A DNA stretch of 64,000 nucleotides from Pseudomonas asplenii (GTDB lineage Bacteria > Pseudomonadota > Gammaproteobacteria > Pseudomonadales > Pseudomonadaceae), in contig NZ_JSYZ01000006.1 in the NCBI RefSeq assembly GCF_001293465.1, forward strand, positions 162,792-226,791, given 5' to 3'. The position numbers and the translations under genes are program-made. Shown in pieces: positions 44,527 to 61,462 of the stretch. The notes below the pieces were generated by a model, which worked only from the letters and a program-made list of their open reading frames with translations, had not been told where the DNA came from and did not search any database. How positions within the stretch are numbered: position 1 is the stretch's first letter; the number at the start of each line of letters is the position of its first letter.

Positions 44527-44555
44527 ATTCTATAGACGCCCCCATAAGGTGTCAA
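44527..44555 (-). promoter_or_regulatory. Sigma70 promoter of the S10 operon
   Basis: TTGACA (44550-44555), a 17-base spacer and TAGAAT (44527-44532) on the minus strand form a near-consensus promoter. The -35 begins 7 bases after the tuf terminator T-run. Confidence 0.9.
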
Positions 44556-44561
44556 CCCAAT

Positions 44562-44592
44562 AAAAAAGCCCCCGCTGAGCGGGGGCTTTTTC
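44562..44592. terminator. Terminator between tuf and rpsJ
   Basis: AAAAAGCCCCCGC-TGA-GCGGGGGCTTTTT is a GC-rich 8-bp stem flanked by A and T runs on either side, so it works in both directions. It ends the rpsL-rpsG-fusA-tuf transcript. Confidence 0.93.
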
Positions 44593-44622
44593 AAAGCATC
44601 GAAGCTATCTCAAAAGAGAAGC

Positions 44623-45816
44623 TTACTCGATGATTTTGGCTACAACGCCAGCACCAACGGTACGGCCGCCTTCGCGGATTGCGAAACGCAGACCGTCTTC
44701 CATTGCGATGGTTTTGATCAGAGTGACAGTCATCTGGATGTTGTCACCTGGCATTACCATTTCAACGCCTTCTGGCAGTTCGCAGTTACCGGTCACGTCA
44801 GTAGTACGGAAGTAGAACTGTGGACGGTAGCCTTTGAAGAACGGAGTGTGACGACCGCCTTCTTCCTTGCTCAGAACGTAAACTTCTGCGGTGAACTTGG
44901 TGTGCGGCTTGACCGAACCTGGCTTGACCAGAACCTGGCCACGCTCAACGTCGTCACGCTTGGTACCACGCAGCAGAACGCCGCAGTTCTCGCCAGCACG
45001 ACCTTCGTCGAGCAGTTTGCGGAACATTTCAACACCGGTGCAGGTGGTGGTGGTGGTGTCACGCAGACCAACGATTTCCAGTGGGTCCTGAACCTTGACG
45101 ATACCACGCTCGATACGACCGGTAACTACGGTACCGCGACCGGAGATCGAGAACACGTCTTCGATTGGCATCAGGAATGGCTGGTCGATAGCACGAACTG
45201 GCTCAGGGATGTAGGCATCCAGAGTTTCTACCAGCTTCTTGACAGCGGTAGTACCCATTTCGTTGTCGTCTTTGCCTTCCAGCGCCATACGAGCCGAACC
45301 GATGATGATCGGAGTGTCATCACCTGGGAAGTCGTAGGTGCTCAGCAGGTCGCGAACTTCCATCTCGACCAGTTCCAGCAGCTCAGCGTCGTCAACCAGG
45401 TCAGCCTTGTTCAGGAAGACCACGATGTACGGAACGCCTACCTGACGGGACAGCAGGATGTGCTCACGAGTTTGTGGCATCGGACCATCGGCAGCCGAGC
45501 AAACCAGGATCGCGCCGTCCATTTGGGCAGCACCGGTGATCATGTTCTTCACGTAGTCAGCGTGACCTGGGCAGTCAACGTGAGCGTAGTGACGAATGTT
45601 CGAGTTGTACTCAACGTGCGCGGTGTTGATGGTGATACCGCGAGCTTTCTCTTCTGGAGCGCTGTCGATCTTGTCGAATTCAACGACTGCGGAACCGAAA
45701 ACTTCGGAGCAAACGCGAGTCAGAGCAGCGGTCAGAGTGGTTTTACCGTGGTCAACGTGACCGATGGTGCCAACGTTGACGTGAGGTAGGGAACGATCAA
45801 ATTTTTCTTTAGCCAC
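44623..45816 (-). CDS. tuf: Elongation factor Tu
   Basis: A 397-residue GTPase that delivers aminoacyl-tRNA. G1 is [14 protein letters not shown] (residues 19-32), switch II contains [12 protein letters not shown] and the G4 motif is NKADLVDD. Domain 3 carries [20 protein letters not shown], the region where kirromycin-type resistance arises. It lies 30 bases after fusA, in the normal str-operon place. It appears to be the only tuf in the window: the second copy usually between tRNA-Thr and tRNA-Trp is missing. Confidence 0.98.
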   Translation of the reverse strand: MAKEKFDRSLPHVNVGTIGHVDHGKTTLTAALTRVCSEVFGSAVVEFDKIDSAPEEKARGITINTAHVEYNSNIRHYAHVDCPGHADYVKNMITGAAQMDGAILVCSAADGPMPQTREHILLSRQVGVPYIVVFLNKADLVDDAELLELVEMEVRDLLSTYDFPGDDTPIIIGSARMALEGKDDNEMGTTAVKKLVETLDAYIPEPVRAIDQPFLMPIEDVFSISGRGTVVTGRIERGIVKVQDPLEIVGLRDTTTTTCTGVEMFRKLLDEGRAGENCGVLLRGTKRDDVERGQVLVKPGSVKPHTKFTAEVYVLSKEEGGRHTPFFKGYRPQFYFRTTDVTGNCELPEGVEMVMPGDNIQMTVTLIKTIAMEDGLRFAIREGGRTVGAGVVAKIIE

Positions 45817-45846
45817 GACAATTAACTCCTTGCCTAAAGGGCTGGA

Positions 45847-47973
<2,127 letters not shown>

Positions 47974-48003
47974 AAAGCCCTCGCAAAATTAGTGACGCTA
48001 AAA

Positions 48004-48477
48004 TTAGAAGCGGTAGTGCGAGAAAGCCTTGTTGGCTTCAGCCATACGGTGCACGTCTTCACGCTTCTTAACTGCAGCACCTTTACCTTCGGCAGCGTCC
48101 AGCAGTTCGCCAGCCAAACGCAGAGCCATGGACTTCTCGCCGCGCTTGCGGGCGAAGTCTACCAACCAACGCATTGCCAGAGCATTACGGCGCGAAGGAC
48201 GAACTTCTACCGGAACCTGGTAAGTAGCACCACCAACGCGGCGCGACTTCACTTCGACCAGCGGAGCGATGGCGTCGAGTGCTTTTTCGAAGAGTTCCAG
48301 GGGATCGGTACCGGCCTTGCGTGCCTTCACGGTATCCAGAGCACCGTAAACGATACGCTCGGCAACGGCCTTCTTGCCGCTTTCCATTACGTGGTTCATG
48401 AACTTGGCGAGAATCTGCGATCCGTACTTAGGATCGTCGAGAATCTCACGTTTGGCTGCTACGCGACGTCTTGGCAT
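48004..48477 (-). CDS. rpsG: 30S ribosomal protein S7
   Basis: A 157-residue S7 ([20 protein letters not shown]). The RNA-binding hairpin [20 protein letters not shown] and the C-terminal helix ending KAFSHYRF are seen. It nucleates the 16S 3' domain and lies at the E site. In E. coli S7 represses the str operon through the rpsL-rpsG spacer. Here that spacer is 110 bases long and contains only a small GCACC-TTTG-GGTGC hairpin. Confidence 0.97.
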   Translation of the reverse strand: MPRRRVAAKREILDDPKYGSQILAKFMNHVMESGKKAVAERIVYGALDTVKARKAGTDPLELFEKALDAIAPLVEVKSRRVGGATYQVPVEVRPSRRNALAMRWLVDFARKRGEKSMALRLAGELLDAAEGKGAAVKKREDVHRMAEANKAFSHYRF

Positions 48478-48587
48478 GATAAGCCCTCAAACGGTCTTCA
48501 GGTTAGCTCGGGACAACGCACCCAAAGGTGCTCATGCCCGACCTTACTCTTATCGACTCAATAAAATTAGAAACTGCAAACGACCAA

Positions 48588-48959
48588 TTACTTCGGACGC
48601 TTGGTACCGTACTTCGAACGACCCTGGTTACGGCCTTTAACGCCGGAGGTATCCAGAGAGCCGCGAACGGTGTGGTAACGAACACCTGGCAAGTCTTTTA
48701 CACGACCGCCACGGATCAGAACCACGCTGTGCTCTTGCAGGTTGTGGCCTTCACCACCGATGTACGAGGAAACCTCGAAACCGTTGGTCAGACGCACACG
48801 GCATACTTTACGCAGTGCCGAGTTAGGTTTTTTCGGCGTAGTGGTGTACACACGGGTGCACACGCCACGACGTTGCGGGCAGTTCTGCAGCGCAGGAACG
48901 TCGGATTTCTCGACGATACGCTTACGCGGCTGACGTACCAGCTGGTTGATAGTTGCCAT
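48588..48959 (-). CDS. rpsL: 30S ribosomal protein S12
   Basis: A 123-residue S12 ([20 protein letters not shown]). The loops facing the decoding site are [14 protein letters not shown] with Lys43 and [14 protein letters not shown] with Lys88, both the streptomycin-sensitive wild-type residues. Asp89 is the usual beta-methylthiolation site. It is the first gene of the str operon, after a strong promoter. Confidence 0.98.
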
Positions 48960-49048
48960 CTACTAGCTCCACTGTTGTCTTGCGACGCTATTGTCGACAA
49001 GAAAGCAAAATGACAGGAACGGATCCCCGCCAAATTTAGGGGTACAAG

Positions 49049-49077
49049 AGTCTAAAGAGGATCTTGTCCCCAGTCAA
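49049..49077 (-). promoter_or_regulatory. Sigma70 promoter of the str operon (rpsL)
   Basis: TTGACT (49072-49077), 17 bases and TAGACT (49049-49054) on the minus strand, placing the transcription start about 80 bases before the rpsL ATG. The promoter stands inside the 217-base rpoC-rpsL gap, after two GC-rich hairpins. Confidence 0.8.
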
Positions 49078-49080
49078 GAC

Positions 49081-49127
49081 GAGGCCCCGGCCTCCTCTCC
49101 CCGCTCATCGTGACGAAAAACGTCACG
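49081..49127 (-). terminator. Hairpins after rpoC (possible terminator region)
   Basis: CGTGACG-TTTTT-CGTCACG (49109-49127) and the palindromic GAGGCC-GG-GGCCTC (about 49081-49094) stand on the minus strand between rpoC and the rpsL promoter. Neither has a classical U-tract, so they may slow or partially end rpoBC transcription or act as processing signals. Confidence 0.45.
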
Positions 49128-49176
49128 CCAGGCGGGAAGAGGCTACCAGGGCCTCACTCTGTTACTACCGCAGAAC

Positions 49177-53376
<4,200 letters not shown>

Positions 53377-53440
53377 GGCCTTTCCTCCTGGCGGAGCAGA
53401 GAGCGGGCTGATACAGCCCCGCTCTCGATCGCGTCACGTG

Positions 53441-56400
53441 TTATTCGGTTTCCAGATCGATATCGATGCCGAGGGAACGAATCTCCTTGATCAACACGTT
53501 GAAGGACTCGGGCATGCCCGGCTCCATACGGTGATCGCCGTCCACGATGTTCTTGTACATCTTGGTCCGACCGTTCACATCGTCCGACTTCACTGTGAGC
53601 ATTTCCTGCAGAGTGTAGGCAGCACCGTATGCTTCCAGTGCCCAGACCTCCATCTCCCCGAAACGCTGACCACCGAACTGCGCCTTACCACCCAGCGGCT
53701 GCTGGGTAACCAGGCTGTACGAACCGGTAGAACGAGCGTGCATCTTGTCGTCTACCAAGTGGTTCAGTTTGAGCATGTACATGTAGCCAACGGTAACCGG
53801 ACGCTCGAACTTGTTGCCGGTACGGCCGTCGAACAGCTGCATCTGGCCGCTTTCTGGCAGGTCAGCCAGTTTCAGCATGGCCTTGATTTCAACTTCCTTG
53901 GCACCGTCGAACACCGGGGTGGCCATAGGTACGCCGCCCTTGAGGTTCTTCGCCAGGTCCAGGATTTCCTGGTCGGAGAAGCTGTCCAGCTCTTCGTTGC
54001 GACCGCCGATCTCGTTGTAGATCTCGTGCAGGAACTTGCGCAGGTCAGCGACCTTGCGCTGCTCTTCGAGCATGCGGTTGATCTTCTCGCCCAGGCCCTT
54101 GGCCGCGAGGCCCAGGTGGGTTTCGAGGATCTGACCGACGTTCATACGCGAAGGTACGCCCAGCGGGTTGAGAACCACGTCGACCGGAGTACCGTTGGCG
54201 TCGTGCGGCATGTCTTCGACCGGCATGATCACGGAGACCACACCCTTGTTACCGTGACGACCGGCCATCTTGTCGCCCGGCTGGATGCGACGACGGATTG
54301 CCAGGTAGACCTTGACGATCTTCAGTACGCCCGGAGCCAGGTCATCGCCCTGCTGCAGCTTGCGCTTCTTGTCTTCGAACTTGTCGTCCAGCAGACGGCG
54401 GCGATCGACGATGTAGGCCTGAGCCTTTTCGAGCTGCTCGTTCAGAGCGTCTTCGGTCATGCGCAGCTTGAACCACTGGCCGTGCTCGAGACCGTCGAGA
54501 ACCTCGTTGGTGATCTCCTGGCCTTTCTTCAGGCCAGCGCCGCCTTCGACGGTGTGACCGACCAGAGCGGAACGCAGACGTTCGAAGGTCGCGCCTTCAA
54601 CGATACGGAACTCCTCGTTGAGGTCCTTGCGGATCTCGTCGAGCTGGCTCTTCTCGATGGACAGGGCACGGCTGTCACGCTCGACGCCATCACGGGTGAA
54701 GACCTGTACGTCGATGACGGTACCCTTGGTGCCGGTCGGCACGCGCAGGGAGGTGTCCTTAACGTCGCTGGCCTTCTCACCGAAGATCGCGCGCAGCAGT
54801 TTTTCTTCCGGAGTCAGCTGGGTCTCGCCTTTCGGAGTGACCTTGCCCACCAGAATGTCGCCCGGGCCGACTTCGGCGCCGACGTAGACGATACCGGCCT
54901 CGTCCAGCTTGTTCAGCGCAGCCTCACCCACGTTCGGGATGTCCGCGGTGATTTCTTCTGGGCCGAGCTTGGTGTCACGGGCCACACAGGTCAGTTCCTG
55001 GATGTGGATCGTGGTGAAGCGGTCTTCCTGAACAACGCGTTCCGACAGGCAGATGGAGTCTTCGAAGTTGAAGCCGTTCCACGCCATGAAGGCGATGCGC
55101 ATGTTCTGGCCCAGGGCCAGTTCACCCATGTCGGTGGACGGACCGTCGGCCATGATGTCGCTGCGCTGAACGCGATCACCCTTGCTCACCAGCGGACGCT
55201 GGTTGATGCAGGTGTTCTGGTTCGAGCGGGTGTATTTGGTCAGGTTGTAGATGTCGACACCGGCTTCGCCTGGTTCGACTTCGTCATCGGCAACACGAAC
55301 CACGATACGGCTGGCATCGACGGAGTCGATCACGCCGCCACGACGAGCCACGACGCACACGCCGGAGTCACGGGCCACGTTGCGCTCCATGCCGGTACCG
55401 ACCAGCGGCTTGTCGGCACGCAGGGTAGGTACGGCCTGACGCTGCATGTTCGAACCCATCAACGCACGGTTGGCGTCGTCGTGCTCGAGGAACGGAATCA
55501 GCGACGCAGCGACCGAAACGACCTGCTTCGGCGAAACGTCCATCAGGGTGACGTCTTCCGGCGCCTTGACGGTGAATTCGTTCAGGTGACGAACGGCTAC
55601 CAGCTCATCGACCAGCACTTTCTGCTCGTTCATGGTCGCCGAAGCCTGCGCGATCACGTGATCGGCTTCCTCGATGGCGGACAGGAACACGATGTCGTCG
55701 GTGACCACACCCTCTTTCACCACGCGGTACGGGCTTTCCAGGAAGCCGTACTGGTTGGTGCGGGCATAGGCCGCCAGGGAGTTGATCAGACCGATGTTCG
55801 GACCTTCAGGGGTTTCGATCGGGCATACGCGACCGTAGTGGGTCGGGTGTACGTCACGAACTTCGAAGCCCGCGCGCTCACGGGTCAGACCACCTGGGCC
55901 GAGTGCGGAAACACGGCGCTTGTGGGTGATCTCGGAGAGCGGGTTGTTCTGGTCCATGAACTGCGACAGCTGGCTGGAACCGAAGAACTCCTTCACCGCC
56001 GCTGCCACTGGCTTGGCGTTGATCAGGTCCTGCGGCATCAGGCCTTCGCTTTCGGCCATCGACAGGCGTTCCTTGACCGCGCGCTCTACACGCACCAGGC
56101 CAACGCGGAACTGGTTCTCGGCCATCTCGCCGACGCAGCGGACGCGACGGTTACCCAGGTGGTCGATGTCGTCGACGATGCCCTTGCCGTTACGGATGTC
56201 GACGAGGGTCTTGAGAACCTCGACGATATCTTCCTTGCACAGCACGCCCGAACCTTCGATCTCGGTACGACCGATACGACGGTTGAACTTCATGCGGCCG
56301 ACGGCGGACAGGTCGTAACGCTCGGCGCTGAAGAACAGGTTGTTGAACAGGGTCTCGGCGGCATCCTTGGTTGGCGGCTCGCCAGGACGCATCATGCGAT

Positions 56401-57514
56401 AAATCTCGACCAGCGCTTCCAGTTGGTTGCTGGTGGAGTCGATCTTCAGGGTATCGGAGATGAACGGGCCGCAGTCGATATCGTTGGTGTACAACGTTTC
56501 GATGCGAACGACCTGGGCCTTGGCCATCTTGGCCAGCAGCTCGGTGCTCAGCTCGGTGTTGCATTCAGCCAGGATTTCACCGGTGGCCGGGTGCACGATA
56601 GCCTTGGCGGTAGTACGGCCGATGACGTAGTCCAGCGGTACTTCCAGCTCTTTGACACCGGCTTTTTCCAGCTGGTTGATGTGACGAGCGGTGATACGAC
56701 GGCCCTGCTCGACAATAACCTTGCCGTTGCCATCCTGGATGTCGAGGACAGCGATCTCACCACGCAGGCGCTGAGGCACCAGTTCCAGGCTCAGGCTCTC
56801 GCCCTTAACGTGGAATACGTTGGTGGTGTAGAAGGCGTCGAGGACTTCTTCGGTGCTGTAGCCCAGCGCGCGCAGCAGCACGGAAGCTGGCAGCTTGCGA
56901 CGACGGTCGATACGGACGAACACGCAGTCTTTCGGGTCGAACTCGAAGTCCAGCCACGAACCGCGGTAAGGAATGATACGAGCCGAGTACAGCAGTTTGC
57001 CGGAGCTGTGCGTCTTGCCGCGGTCGTGGTCGAAGAACACGCCCGGGGAACGGTGCAGCTGGGAAACGATTACGCGCTCGGTACCGTTGATAACGAAGGT
57101 ACCGTTCTCAGTCATCAGGGGGATTTCACCCATGTAGACTTCTTGCTCTTTGATGTCCTTGATCGCTTTGTTCGACGATTCTTTGTCGAAAATGATCAGG
57201 CGCACTTTCACCCGCAGCGGAACCGCGTAGGTCACACCGCGCAATACGCATTCCTTGACGTCAAAGGCCGGTTCGCCCAAACGATAGCCAACGTACTCCA
57301 GAGCAGCGTTGCCGGAGTAGCTGATGATCGGGAAAACGGATTTGAAGGCCGCATGCAGACCGACGTCACGGAACTGGTCCTTGGTCGCGCCCGCCTGCAA
57401 GAATTCGCGATACGAATCCAGCTGGATAGCCAGGAGGTACGGTACGTCCATGACGTCCGGCAACTTGCTAAAGTCCTTGCGGATACGTTTTTTCTCAGTA
57501 TATGAGTAAGCCAT
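53441..57514 (-). CDS. rpoB: RNA polymerase subunit beta
   Basis: A 1357-residue beta subunit ([20 protein letters not shown]). The rifampicin pocket has wild-type residues: [20 protein letters not shown] and SALGPGGL, i.e. the Asp, His and Ser positions of E. coli 516, 526 and 531. The C-terminal [20 protein letters not shown] interacts with beta'. A 220-base gap separates it from rplL, with an attenuator hairpin. It is co-transcribed with rpoC. Confidence 0.98.
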   Translation of the reverse strand: MAYSYTEKKRIRKDFSKLPDVMDVPYLLAIQLDSYREFLQAGATKDQFRDVGLHAAFKSVFPIISYSGNAALEYVGYRLGEPAFDVKECVLRGVTYAVPLRVKVRLIIFDKESSNKAIKDIKEQEVYMGEIPLMTENGTFVINGTERVIVSQLHRSPGVFFDHDRGKTHSSGKLLYSARIIPYRGSWLDFEFDPKDCVFVRIDRRRKLPASVLLRALGYSTEEVLDAFYTTNVFHVKGESLSLELVPQRLRGEIAVLDIQDGNGKVIVEQGRRITARHINQLEKAGVKELEVPLDYVIGRTTAKAIVHPATGEILAECNTELSTELLAKMAKAQVVRIETLYTNDIDCGPFISDTLKIDSTSNQLEALVEIYRMMRPGEPPTKDAAETLFNNLFFSAERYDLSAVGRMKFNRRIGRTEIEGSGVLCKEDIVEVLKTLVDIRNGKGIVDDIDHLGNRRVRCVGEMAENQFRVGLVRVERAVKERLSMAESEGLMPQDLINAKPVAAAVKEFFGSSQLSQFMDQNNPLSEITHKRRVSALGPGGLTRERAGFEVRDVHPTHYGRVCPIETPEGPNIGLINSLAAYARTNQYGFLESPYRVVKEGVVTDDIVFLSAIEEADHVIAQASATMNEQKVLVDELVAVRHLNEFTVKAPEDVTLMDVSPKQVVSVAASLIPFLEHDDANRALMGSNMQRQAVPTLRADKPLVGTGMERNVARDSGVCVVARRGGVIDSVDASRIVVRVADDEVEPGEAGVDIYNLTKYTRSNQNTCINQRPLVSKGDRVQRSDIMADGPSTDMGELALGQNMRIAFMAWNGFNFEDSICLSERVVQEDRFTTIHIQELTCVARDTKLGPEEITADIPNVGEAALNKLDEAGIVYVGAEVGPGDILVGKVTPKGETQLTPEEKLLRAIFGEKASDVKDTSLRVPTGTKGTVIDVQVFTRDGVERDSRALSIEKSQLDEIRKDLNEEFRIVEGATFERLRSALVGHTVEGGAGLKKGQEITNEVLDGLEHGQWFKLRMTEDALNEQLEKAQAYIVDRRRLLDDKFEDKKRKLQQGDDLAPGVLKIVKVYLAIRRRIQPGDKMAGRHGNKGVVSVIMPVEDMPHDANGTPVDVVLNPLGVPSRMNVGQILETHLGLAAKGLGEKINRMLEEQRKVADLRKFLHEIYNEIGGRNEELDSFSDQEILDLAKNLKGGVPMATPVFDGAKEVEIKAMLKLADLPESGQMQLFDGRTGNKFERPVTVGYMYMLKLNHLVDDKMHARSTGSYSLVTQQPLGGKAQFGGQRFGEMEVWALEAYGAAYTLQEMLTVKSDDVNGRTKMYKNIVDGDHRMEPGMPESFNVLIKEIRSLGIDIDLETE

Positions 57515-57659
57515 CAGCGTTCCCCAGCTTGGTCACCTGCTTGTTTGGCCTCTCCCGACGGGAGCAGCCAGAAAATCTTGCAGACCCCTTGGTCTGCGCC
57601 ACCGCCTCGGGTGGGTGAAGCACGTTAGAGGCGCCGGCCGAGCCGGCCGCCAATAACGG

Positions 57660-57688
57660 AAAAAGGCCGGTGGCAAAAGCCACCAGCC
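57660..57688 (-). terminator. Attenuator between rplL and rpoB
   Basis: On the minus strand GGCTGGTGGC-TTTT-GCCACCGGCC is a 10-bp stem (one G-T pair) followed by TTTTT, about 47 bases after the rplL stop and 145 before rpoB. A leaky terminator here would set the lower level of RNA polymerase relative to ribosomal proteins, as in E. coli. Confidence 0.82.
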
Positions 57689-57734
57689 ATCAGCCTTTCG
57701 CTTAACGCTTGGGCCGGAGACGCAAGGTCTGAGC

Positions 57735-58103
57735 TTACTTGAGCTCGACTTTGGCGCCTGCTTCTTCCAGCTTCTTCTTGGCGTCTTCAGCAGCTTCTTT
57801 CGAAACGCCTTCAGCAACGACCTGAGGAGCGCCGTCAACTTTCTCTTTGGCTTCTTTCAGGCCCAGACCGGTCAGTTCACGAACAGCCTTGATGACGTTG
57901 ACTTTCTTGTCGCCAGCTTCAACCAGGACAACGTTGAACTCGGTTTGCTCTTCAGCAGCAGCGGCAGCAACAGCTGGGCCAGCGGCAACAGCGGCAGCAG
58001 CGGTAACGCCGAAGGTTTCTTCCATCGCTTTGATCAGCTCAACGATTTCCACTACGGATTTCTGGCCGATCGCTTCGATGATTTGTTCGTTAGTCAGAGA
58101 CAT
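57735..58103 (-). CDS. rplL: 50S ribosomal protein L7/L12
   Basis: A 122-residue acidic stalk protein ([20 protein letters not shown]). The N-terminal dimerisation helix is followed by an Ala-rich hinge ([19 protein letters not shown]) and the C-terminal factor-binding domain [20 protein letters not shown]. It recruits EF-G, EF-Tu and IF2. It lies 79 bases after rplJ. Confidence 0.97.
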   Translation of the reverse strand: MSLTNEQIIEAIGQKSVVEIVELIKAMEETFGVTAAAAVAAGPAVAAAAAEEQTEFNVVLVEAGDKKVNVIKAVRELTGLGLKEAKEKVDGAPQVVAEGVSKEAAEDAKKKLEEAGAKVELK

Positions 58104-58182
58104 GACTCAATTCCTGAATTGGGGGACAGCCTGCAAGGCCATCGAAATAAACAAAAATACGCGAGAGATGAAACGCTCAGCC

Positions 58183-58683
58183 TCAGGCTGCAGCAGCTTC
58201 CTTCTGGTCGCGAATTGCCGCCAGAGTACGAGCCAGCTTGCTGGTAGCGCCTTGGATCACGCTCATCAGCTGTGCGATTGCTTCGTCGCGGGTCGGCAGA
58301 GTTGCCAGTACGTCGATCTGATTGGCTGCGAGGAACTTGCCCTCGAACGCAGCTGCCTTGATCTCGAACTTGTCCTGACCCTTGGCGAACTCTTTGAAGA
58401 TACGGGCAGCAGCGCCCGGATGTTCGTTGGAGAACGCGATCAGGGTCGGGCCGGTGAACACGTCGTTGAGGACACTGTATTGAGTGTCGGCAACGGCGCG
58501 CTTGAGCAGGGTGTTACGTACGACACGTACGTATACGCCAGCTTCACGAGCCTCTTTACGGAGTCCGGTCATTGCGCCTACTGTTACGCCACGGGCATCA
58601 GCCACGACAGCGGACAGAGCGACTTTGGCAGCCTCGTTGACTTCAGCGACGATGGCCTTCTTGTCTTCGAGATTAATTGCCAC
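58183..58683 (-). CDS. rplJ: 50S ribosomal protein L10
   Basis: A 166-residue L10 ([20 protein letters not shown]). The rRNA-binding N-terminal part includes [20 protein letters not shown] and [13 protein letters not shown]; the C-terminal helices carry L7/L12 dimers. L10-L12 normally represses this mRNA by binding the leader, and a fitting leader structure lies upstream. Confidence 0.97.
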   Translation of the reverse strand: MAINLEDKKAIVAEVNEAAKVALSAVVADARGVTVGAMTGLRKEAREAGVYVRVVRNTLLKRAVADTQYSVLNDVFTGPTLIAFSNEHPGAAARIFKEFAKGQDKFEIKAAAFEGKFLAANQIDVLATLPTRDEAIAQLMSVIQGATSKLARTLAAIRDQKEAAAA

Positions 58684-58689
58684 GGGTTT

Positions 58690-58815
58690 AACTCCTGCTT
58701 GTTACCGTTTCACCAGACCAGAGCCTGATGTCGTTTTGGTGTCTGATTCGGTAAGGAACCGGGAGCACCATCTGCGTAGGCTTGAGGTTTAAGGCTTGCG
58801 CCGCCTACGGTCTTG
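58690..58815 (-). promoter_or_regulatory. Candidate L10 leader (rplJ 5' regulatory RNA)
   Basis: The 198-base rplA-rplJ gap contains, on the minus strand, a closing stem CGTAGGC/GCCTACG (58803-58809 with 58775-58781), an inner AAGCC/TTGAGG-rich internal loop suited to a kink-turn, and the segment GGTGCTCCCGGTTCCTTACC. This matches the general form of the L10-binding leader, but the fold was judged by eye only. Confidence 0.55.
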
Positions 58816-58851
58816 GATAGCCCCCGCCAGGCAGGGACCCCAATTTTTCAA

Positions 58852-58873
58852 TGGGTGCAATCGCTTGCACCCA
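58852..58873 (-). terminator. Hairpin between rplA and rplJ
   Basis: TGGGTGCAA-GCGA-TTGCACCCA is a 9-bp perfect stem with a GNRA-type tetraloop, just 9 bases after the rplA stop, followed by TTGAAAAATTGG rather than a U-tract. It is probably a processing or attenuation element. Confidence 0.55.
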
Positions 58874-58881
58874 CGCGTGTC

Positions 58882-59577
58882 TTACGCGTCGAGCGAGCTT
58901 TGGTCGATGACCAGACCTGGGCCCATGGTGGTGCTCAGGGTAACGCGCTTGACGTAGATACCTTTCGCGGAAGCCGGCTTGATACGCTTCAGGTCAGCGA
59001 TCAGGGCTTCAACGTTTTCCTTCAGCTTGACGGCGTCGAAGCCGATCTTGCCAACGGAAGTGTGAATGATACCGTTCTTGTCGGTGCGGTAGCGAACCTG
59101 ACCGGCCTTGGCGTTCTTGACGGCGGAAGCGACGTCAGGAGTTACGGTACCGACTTTCGGGTTAGGCATCAGGCCACGTGGACCCAGAACCTGACCCAGT
59201 TGACCTACAACGCGCATTGCATCCGGGGAAGCAATGACTACGTCGTAGTTCAGGTCGCCGCCTTTCATTTCGGCAGCCAGGTCGTCCATACCAACGCGGT
59301 CGGCGCCGGCAGCCAGAGCAGCTTCAGCAGCTGGGCCCTGGGTGAACACGGCAACGCGAACGGTTTTGCCAGTGCCGTGTGGCAGCACGGTAGCGCTACG
59401 TACGACCTGGTCGGATTTACGTGGGTCAACGCCCAGGTTTACAGCAACGTCAAAGGACTCGCTGAACTTGACAGTCGACAGCTCGGTCAGCAGAGCAGCG
59501 GCGTCTACAAAGCTGTAGGCCTTGCCTGCTTCGATTTTGCCGGCAATAGCCTTTTGGCGCTTGGTCAGCTTAGCCAT
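58882..59577 (-). CDS. rplA: 50S ribosomal protein L1
   Basis: A 231-residue L1 ([20 protein letters not shown]). The two-domain fold is marked by [20 protein letters not shown], the family signature. It forms the mobile L1 stalk that moves E-site tRNA and in E. coli represses its own operon. The ATG overlaps the rplK stop by one base (TAATG). Confidence 0.97.
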   Translation of the reverse strand: MAKLTKRQKAIAGKIEAGKAYSFVDAAALLTELSTVKFSESFDVAVNLGVDPRKSDQVVRSATVLPHGTGKTVRVAVFTQGPAAEAALAAGADRVGMDDLAAEMKGGDLNYDVVIASPDAMRVVGQLGQVLGPRGLMPNPKVGTVTPDVASAVKNAKAGQVRYRTDKNGIIHTSVGKIGFDAVKLKENVEALIADLKRIKPASAKGIYVKRVTLSTTMGPGLVIDQSSLDA

Positions 59578-60008
59578 TACACACCCTCCACGTTAAGGCC
59601 CATGCTACGAGCAGAACCGGCGATGGTACGCACGGCTGCATCCAGGTCAGCTGCAGTCAGATCAGCGTTTTTGGTTTTCGCGATCTCTTCCAGCTGAGCA
59701 CGGGTAACGGTGCCAACCTTAACGGTGTTCGGACGAGCGGAACCGCTGGTCAGGCCGGCGGCCTTTTTCAGCAGAACCGAAGCCGGGGTGGACTTGGTTT
59801 CGAAAGTGAAGCTGCGGTCACTGTAGACAGTGATGATCACTGGAGTCGGCAGACCCGCTTCCTGACCCTGGGTACGGGCGTTGAAAGCCTTGCAGAATTC
59901 CATGATGTTCACACCGTGTTGACCCAGTGCTGGACCAACGGGTGGGCTTGGGTTGGCCTGGCCGGCCTTAACTTGCAGCTTGATGTAAGCCTGAATCTTC
60001 TTAGCCAT
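59577..60008 (-). CDS. rplK: 50S ribosomal protein L11
   Basis: A 143-residue L11 ([20 protein letters not shown]). The N-terminal proline switch ([15 protein letters not shown]) faces thiostrepton and the GTPase centre; the C-terminal domain binds 23S. L11 is needed for RelA-dependent ppGpp synthesis. Its leader, after nusG, should carry an L1 binding site, but I could not place one reliably. Confidence 0.97.
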   Translation of the reverse strand: MAKKIQAYIKLQVKAGQANPSPPVGPALGQHGVNIMEFCKAFNARTQGQEAGLPTPVIITVYSDRSFTFETKSTPASVLLKKAAGLTSGSARPNTVKVGTVTRAQLEEIAKTKNADLTAADLDAAVRTIAGSARSMGLNVEGV

Positions 60009-60081
60009 GAGCTACTCCAAAATCGGGTACGAACGCCAGTTGGCTCCCCGGATGACTTGCGTTTTATCCCAGTGACGACAA

Positions 60082-60108
60082 AACCCCACAGCCTAAGACT
60101 GTGGGGTT
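60082..60108 (-). terminator. Terminator/attenuator between nusG and rplK
   Basis: AACCCCACAG-TCTTAGG-CTGTGGGGTT on the minus strand, a 10-bp perfect stem with a short T-run (TTTT), 15 bases after the nusG stop. Distinct secE-nusG and rplKA transcripts are likely. Confidence 0.8.
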
Positions 60109-60123
60109 GGGATGCTTGCCCAG

Positions 60124-60657
60124 CTAGACCTTCTCGACCTGGCTGAACTCCAGCTCCACCGGAGTAGAGCGACCGAAAATGAGCACTGCGACCTGGATCC
60201 GGCTCTTTTCGTAGTTGACCTCTTCGACCGTACCGTTGAAATCTGCGAACGGACCGTCGGTAACACGTACCACTTCGCCCGGCTCGAACAGAGTCTTCGG
60301 TTTCGGCTTGTCGCTGCCGTCAGCGACACGACGCAGAATGGCCTCGGCCTCTTTGTCGGTGATCGGCGCAGGCTTGTCGGCGGTACCGCCGATGAAACCC
60401 ATTACCCTAGGAGTATCCTTGACCAAGTGCCAAGTACCCTCGTTCATGTCCATCTGTACCAGGACGTAGCCAGGGAAGAACTTGCGCTCGCTCTTGCGCT
60501 TCTGGCCATTACGCATTTCCACTACTTCTTCAGTAGGGACCAGAATTTCGCCGAAGCCATCTTCCATGCCTGCCAGCTTTACTCGCTCGATCAACGAGCG
60601 CATGACATGCTTCTCGTAACCGGAGTAAGCATGCACAACGTACCAACGCTTAGCCAC
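60124..60657 (-). CDS. nusG: Transcription termination/antitermination factor NusG
   Basis: A 177-residue NusG. The NGN domain ([20 protein letters not shown]) binds RNA polymerase; the C-terminal KOW domain ([20 protein letters not shown]) contacts Rho or S10. It couples transcription to translation. It lies 9 bases after secE and shares its transcript. Confidence 0.97.
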   Translation of the reverse strand: MAKRWYVVHAYSGYEKHVMRSLIERVKLAGMEDGFGEILVPTEEVVEMRNGQKRKSERKFFPGYVLVQMDMNEGTWHLVKDTPRVMGFIGGTADKPAPITDKEAEAILRRVADGSDKPKPKTLFEPGEVVRVTDGPFADFNGTVEEVNYEKSRIQVAVLIFGRSTPVELEFSQVEKV

Positions 60658-60666
60658 GGGACACCC

Positions 60667-61035
60667 TTAGCCAACAATCAAGGAAACAATCCAGCCGAGC
60701 AGGGAGTCGAGACCCCACAGCAACAGCGCCATAACCAGAACAACAGCCACTACAATCAGAGTGGTCTGAGTGGTTTCCTGGCGAGTCGGCCATACGACTT
60801 TACGGATCTCGGTGCGGGCTTCCTTGACCAGTACGAAGAACGACTTGCCCTTGGCGGTCTGCAGGCCCACATAGGCAGCAACAGCAGCAATGACAAGCAG
60901 AGCGAGTACACGGTACAGGACCGGCGAACCAGCATAGTACTGATTGCCGACAACCCCAACCACCACCAGAGCGACTACGACGAGCCACTTGAGAAGATCT
61001 AAGCGAGAGCCTTGGGCTTCAGTGTTGGAGGTCAT
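60667..61035 (-). CDS. secE: Preprotein translocase subunit SecE
   Basis: A 122-residue SecE of the three-helix type found in gammaproteobacteria. Two hydrophobic segments lie within residues ~17-60, then the conserved amphipathic region KEARTEIRKVVWPTRQETTQ and the last helix VVVAVVLVMALLLWGL. It clamps SecY. It is separated from tRNA-Trp by 44 bases and probably co-transcribed with it. Confidence 0.96.
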   Translation of the reverse strand: MTSNTEAQGSRLDLLKWLVVVALVVVGVVGNQYYAGSPVLYRVLALLVIAAVAAYVGLQTAKGKSFFVLVKEARTEIRKVVWPTRQETTQTTLIVVAVVLVMALLLWGLDSLLGWIVSLIVG

Positions 61036-61079
61036 CTACAGGATCCTGTGAAAAGAAAGCCAGACACATCGAGTGAATC

Positions 61080-61155
61080 TGGCAGGTCAGGAGGGAATCG
61101 AACCCCCAACCTACGGTTTTGGAGACCGTCGCTCTGCCAATTGAGCTACTGACCT
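61080..61155 (-). tRNA. tRNA-Trp (CCA)
   Basis: 76-nt cloverleaf on the minus strand: acceptor AGGTCAG/CTGACCT, D-arm, anticodon stem-loop GGTCTCCAAAACC with anticodon CCA, T-arm GGGGGTTCGATTCCCTC, and an encoded 3' CCA. It precedes secE-nusG, as in other gammaproteobacteria. Confidence 0.96.
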
Positions 61156-61226
61156 AAAACTTGAATCAGGCCGACCATTATGCCGACCAGACAGAGACAT
61201 TGCAACAACTACAACCACTTAAAACA

Positions 61227-61252
61227 AAGGCGGATATTTGCATATCCGCCTT
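61227..61252 (-). terminator. Hairpin between tRNA-Thr and tRNA-Trp
   Basis: AAGGCGGATAT-GCAA-ATATCCGCCTT on the minus strand is an 11-bp perfect stem followed by TGTTTT. It lies where the second tuf gene is found in other pseudomonads and may be a terminator or tRNA-processing stem. Confidence 0.65.
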
Positions 61253-61259
61253 GTCTGTA

Positions 61260-61335
61260 TGGAGCTCTTGAGCGGATTTGAACCGCTGACCTCACCCTTA
61301 CCAAGGGTGTGCTCTACCAACTGAGCTACAAGAGC
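61260..61335 (-). tRNA. tRNA-Thr (GGT)
   Basis: 76-nt cloverleaf: acceptor GCTCTTG/CAAGAGC, anticodon stem-loop ACCCTTGGTAAGGGT with anticodon GGT, T-arm GCGGTTCAAATCCGC and an encoded CCA. Third in the Tyr-Gly-Thr order typical of tufB operons. Confidence 0.96.
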
Positions 61336-61362
61336 GAAACACTTTGCAAAACCAGCAAAACT

Positions 61363-61436
<74 letters not shown>

Positions 61437-61462
61437 GGAGCCTGCTGCTTCCGCTGAAATTA

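Noticed and set aside
53438..57505. 1355-codon open frame antisense to rpoB
   Set aside because: It is a mirror of rpoB codon bias in high-GC DNA; the translation is low-complexity (H/V/D/Q-rich) and matches no family, while rpoB on the other strand is certain.
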